DNA from: a bacterium BMS3Bbin02
GTDB lineage: Bacteria > Actinomycetota > Acidimicrobiia > Spongiisociales > UBA5794
DNA length: 28,518 nucleotides
Assembly (NCBI GenBank): GCA_002898115.1
Contig: BDTL01000238.1
Location: forward strand, 1-28,518
Direction: 5' to 3'
Shown here: one piece after another, positions 27,987-28,518 of the stretch
Layout: every line of letters begins with the position of its first letter
Position numbering within the stretch: the stretch's first letter is position 1
The notes under the pieces: generated by a model
Seen by the model: the letters and a program-made list of their open reading frames with translations, nothing else
Told to the model about the DNA's origin: nothing
Database searches by the model: none
Position numbers and translations under genes: made by a program

Positions 27987-28518
27987 CTAGTTGTTGCTGG
28001 CGAGACGACCGAGCACGTCGGCCATCGCCGCGGGGTCGCCGGTGAGCAGGTTGATGGCACCGACCGTGACTCCGGCCTCGCCAAACTCGACAAGTCGATC
28101 ACCGATCGCTGCAACCGGACCCACGAGCGAAATGGCGTCGACAACGTCGTCCGTGAGCGCCGCGGCAACCGCCGCACGGTCGCCCGCCCGGAACCCCTCA
28201 AGCACCTTCTCGGCGACCTCCTCGAACCCGCACCATACCAGGAATCGGTTGTACACCGGTTGGGCGAAATAGGGGCCAAACGCACCCCTGATGATGTCAC
28301 GCCCGGCGTCGAGGTCATCGGTGATGACGGTGTGGAACCGTGCCATGACGCCAAACGATTCAGGAAGCTCGCGGCCAGCCTTCGTAGCGCCTTCACGAGC
28401 GACAGCGATCTGCTTGGCGACAACACTCGCAGGCATCAGGTTGAGGCACACTCCGTCGCCGACTTCGCCGGCGGCCGCCAGCATACCGGGACCCAGTGCG
28501 CCGACATACACATCGCAT
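27987..28518 (-). CDS. LLM-class F420-dependent oxidoreductase, C-terminal part (cut by window edge)
   Basis: The visible 177 codons continue off the right end of the window. The residues CDVYVGALGPGMLAAAGEVGDGVCLNLMPASVV near the edge are the family motif for the end of the barrel that precedes the C-terminal helices. ISLVGPVAAIGDRLVEFGEAGVTVGAINL near the end is the usual closing strand-helix unit that follows dose-like VAAIGDRL. It is not a close copy of the convergent LLM gene at 27134, so the two are paralogues of old origin or different subfamilies. Its start, length and cofactor site lie outside the window. Confidence 0.9.
   Translation of the reverse strand, partial: CDVYVGALGPGMLAAAGEVGDGVCLNLMPASVVAKQIAVAREGATKAGRELPESFGVMARFHTVITDDLDAGRDIIRGAFGPYFAQPVYNRFLVWCGFEEVAEKVLEGFRAGDRAAVAAALTDDVVDAISLVGPVAAIGDRLVEFGEAGVTVGAINLLTGDPAAMADVLGRLASNN

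Overview
The window reads as chromosomal DNA of a high-GC actinobacterium. The basis is a NucS mismatch endonuclease, two F420-type luciferase-like (LLM) oxidoreductases, an Eis-like acetyltransferase, a type 5 uracil-DNA glycosylase, a Corynebacterium-type ArsR and several apparently leaderless genes. A class such as Acidimicrobiia is a guess from gene flavour; no rRNA or other taxonomic marker is present. No phage, plasmid, transposase, CRISPR, tRNA or rRNA gene was found.

Region 1 (84-2463, mostly minus strand): class II fumarase, then an ArsR sensor with a clear operator. Across the operator lies a decayed plus-strand flavoprotein gene (ArsO-like), followed by a cluster of 17-bp tandem and 34-bp direct repeats. 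Region 2 (2492-9068, all minus): a sirtuin, two small membrane proteins, then an overlapping chain read from right to left: DUF4015-type lipoprotein, udgB, sufD, Rieske ferredoxin, sufC. SufB, the third scaffold subunit, is 12 kb away (19083-20486) with its own palindromic upstream site.

Region 3 (9135-14562): a SigA/SigB-like sigma factor with a 5'-UTR hairpin, a small membrane protein, an Rrf2 regulator with three cluster-type cysteines, and a ctaC-ctaD-subunit IV-ctaE operon for an A2-type heme-copper oxidase. The oxidase leader contains a promoter, a 30-bp inverted repeat and a possible coupled small ORF. Region 4 (14583-19045, minus): nucS, a TetR regulator, boxB and boxC. The last two carry out epoxidation and ring opening of benzoyl-CoA in aerobic benzoate breakdown. 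The boxC promoter has a TetR-like palindrome exactly in its 17-bp spacer and appears leaderless.

Region 5 (20487-28518): a glutamate synthase large subunit without an adjacent small subunit, a short Rossmann-like protein, the Eis-like acetyltransferase, and two convergent LLM oxidoreductases separated by a 52-bp perfect palindrome. No stretch over 300 bases lacks a gene; the longest gap is 20487-20778.

I see no clear undescribed multi-gene system. The most unusual points are the split suf operon carrying a DNA-repair gene and a lipoprotein, the relic ars locus with its repeats, the boxC promoter-operator, the oxidase leader and N-terminal extension, and the 52-bp palindrome.
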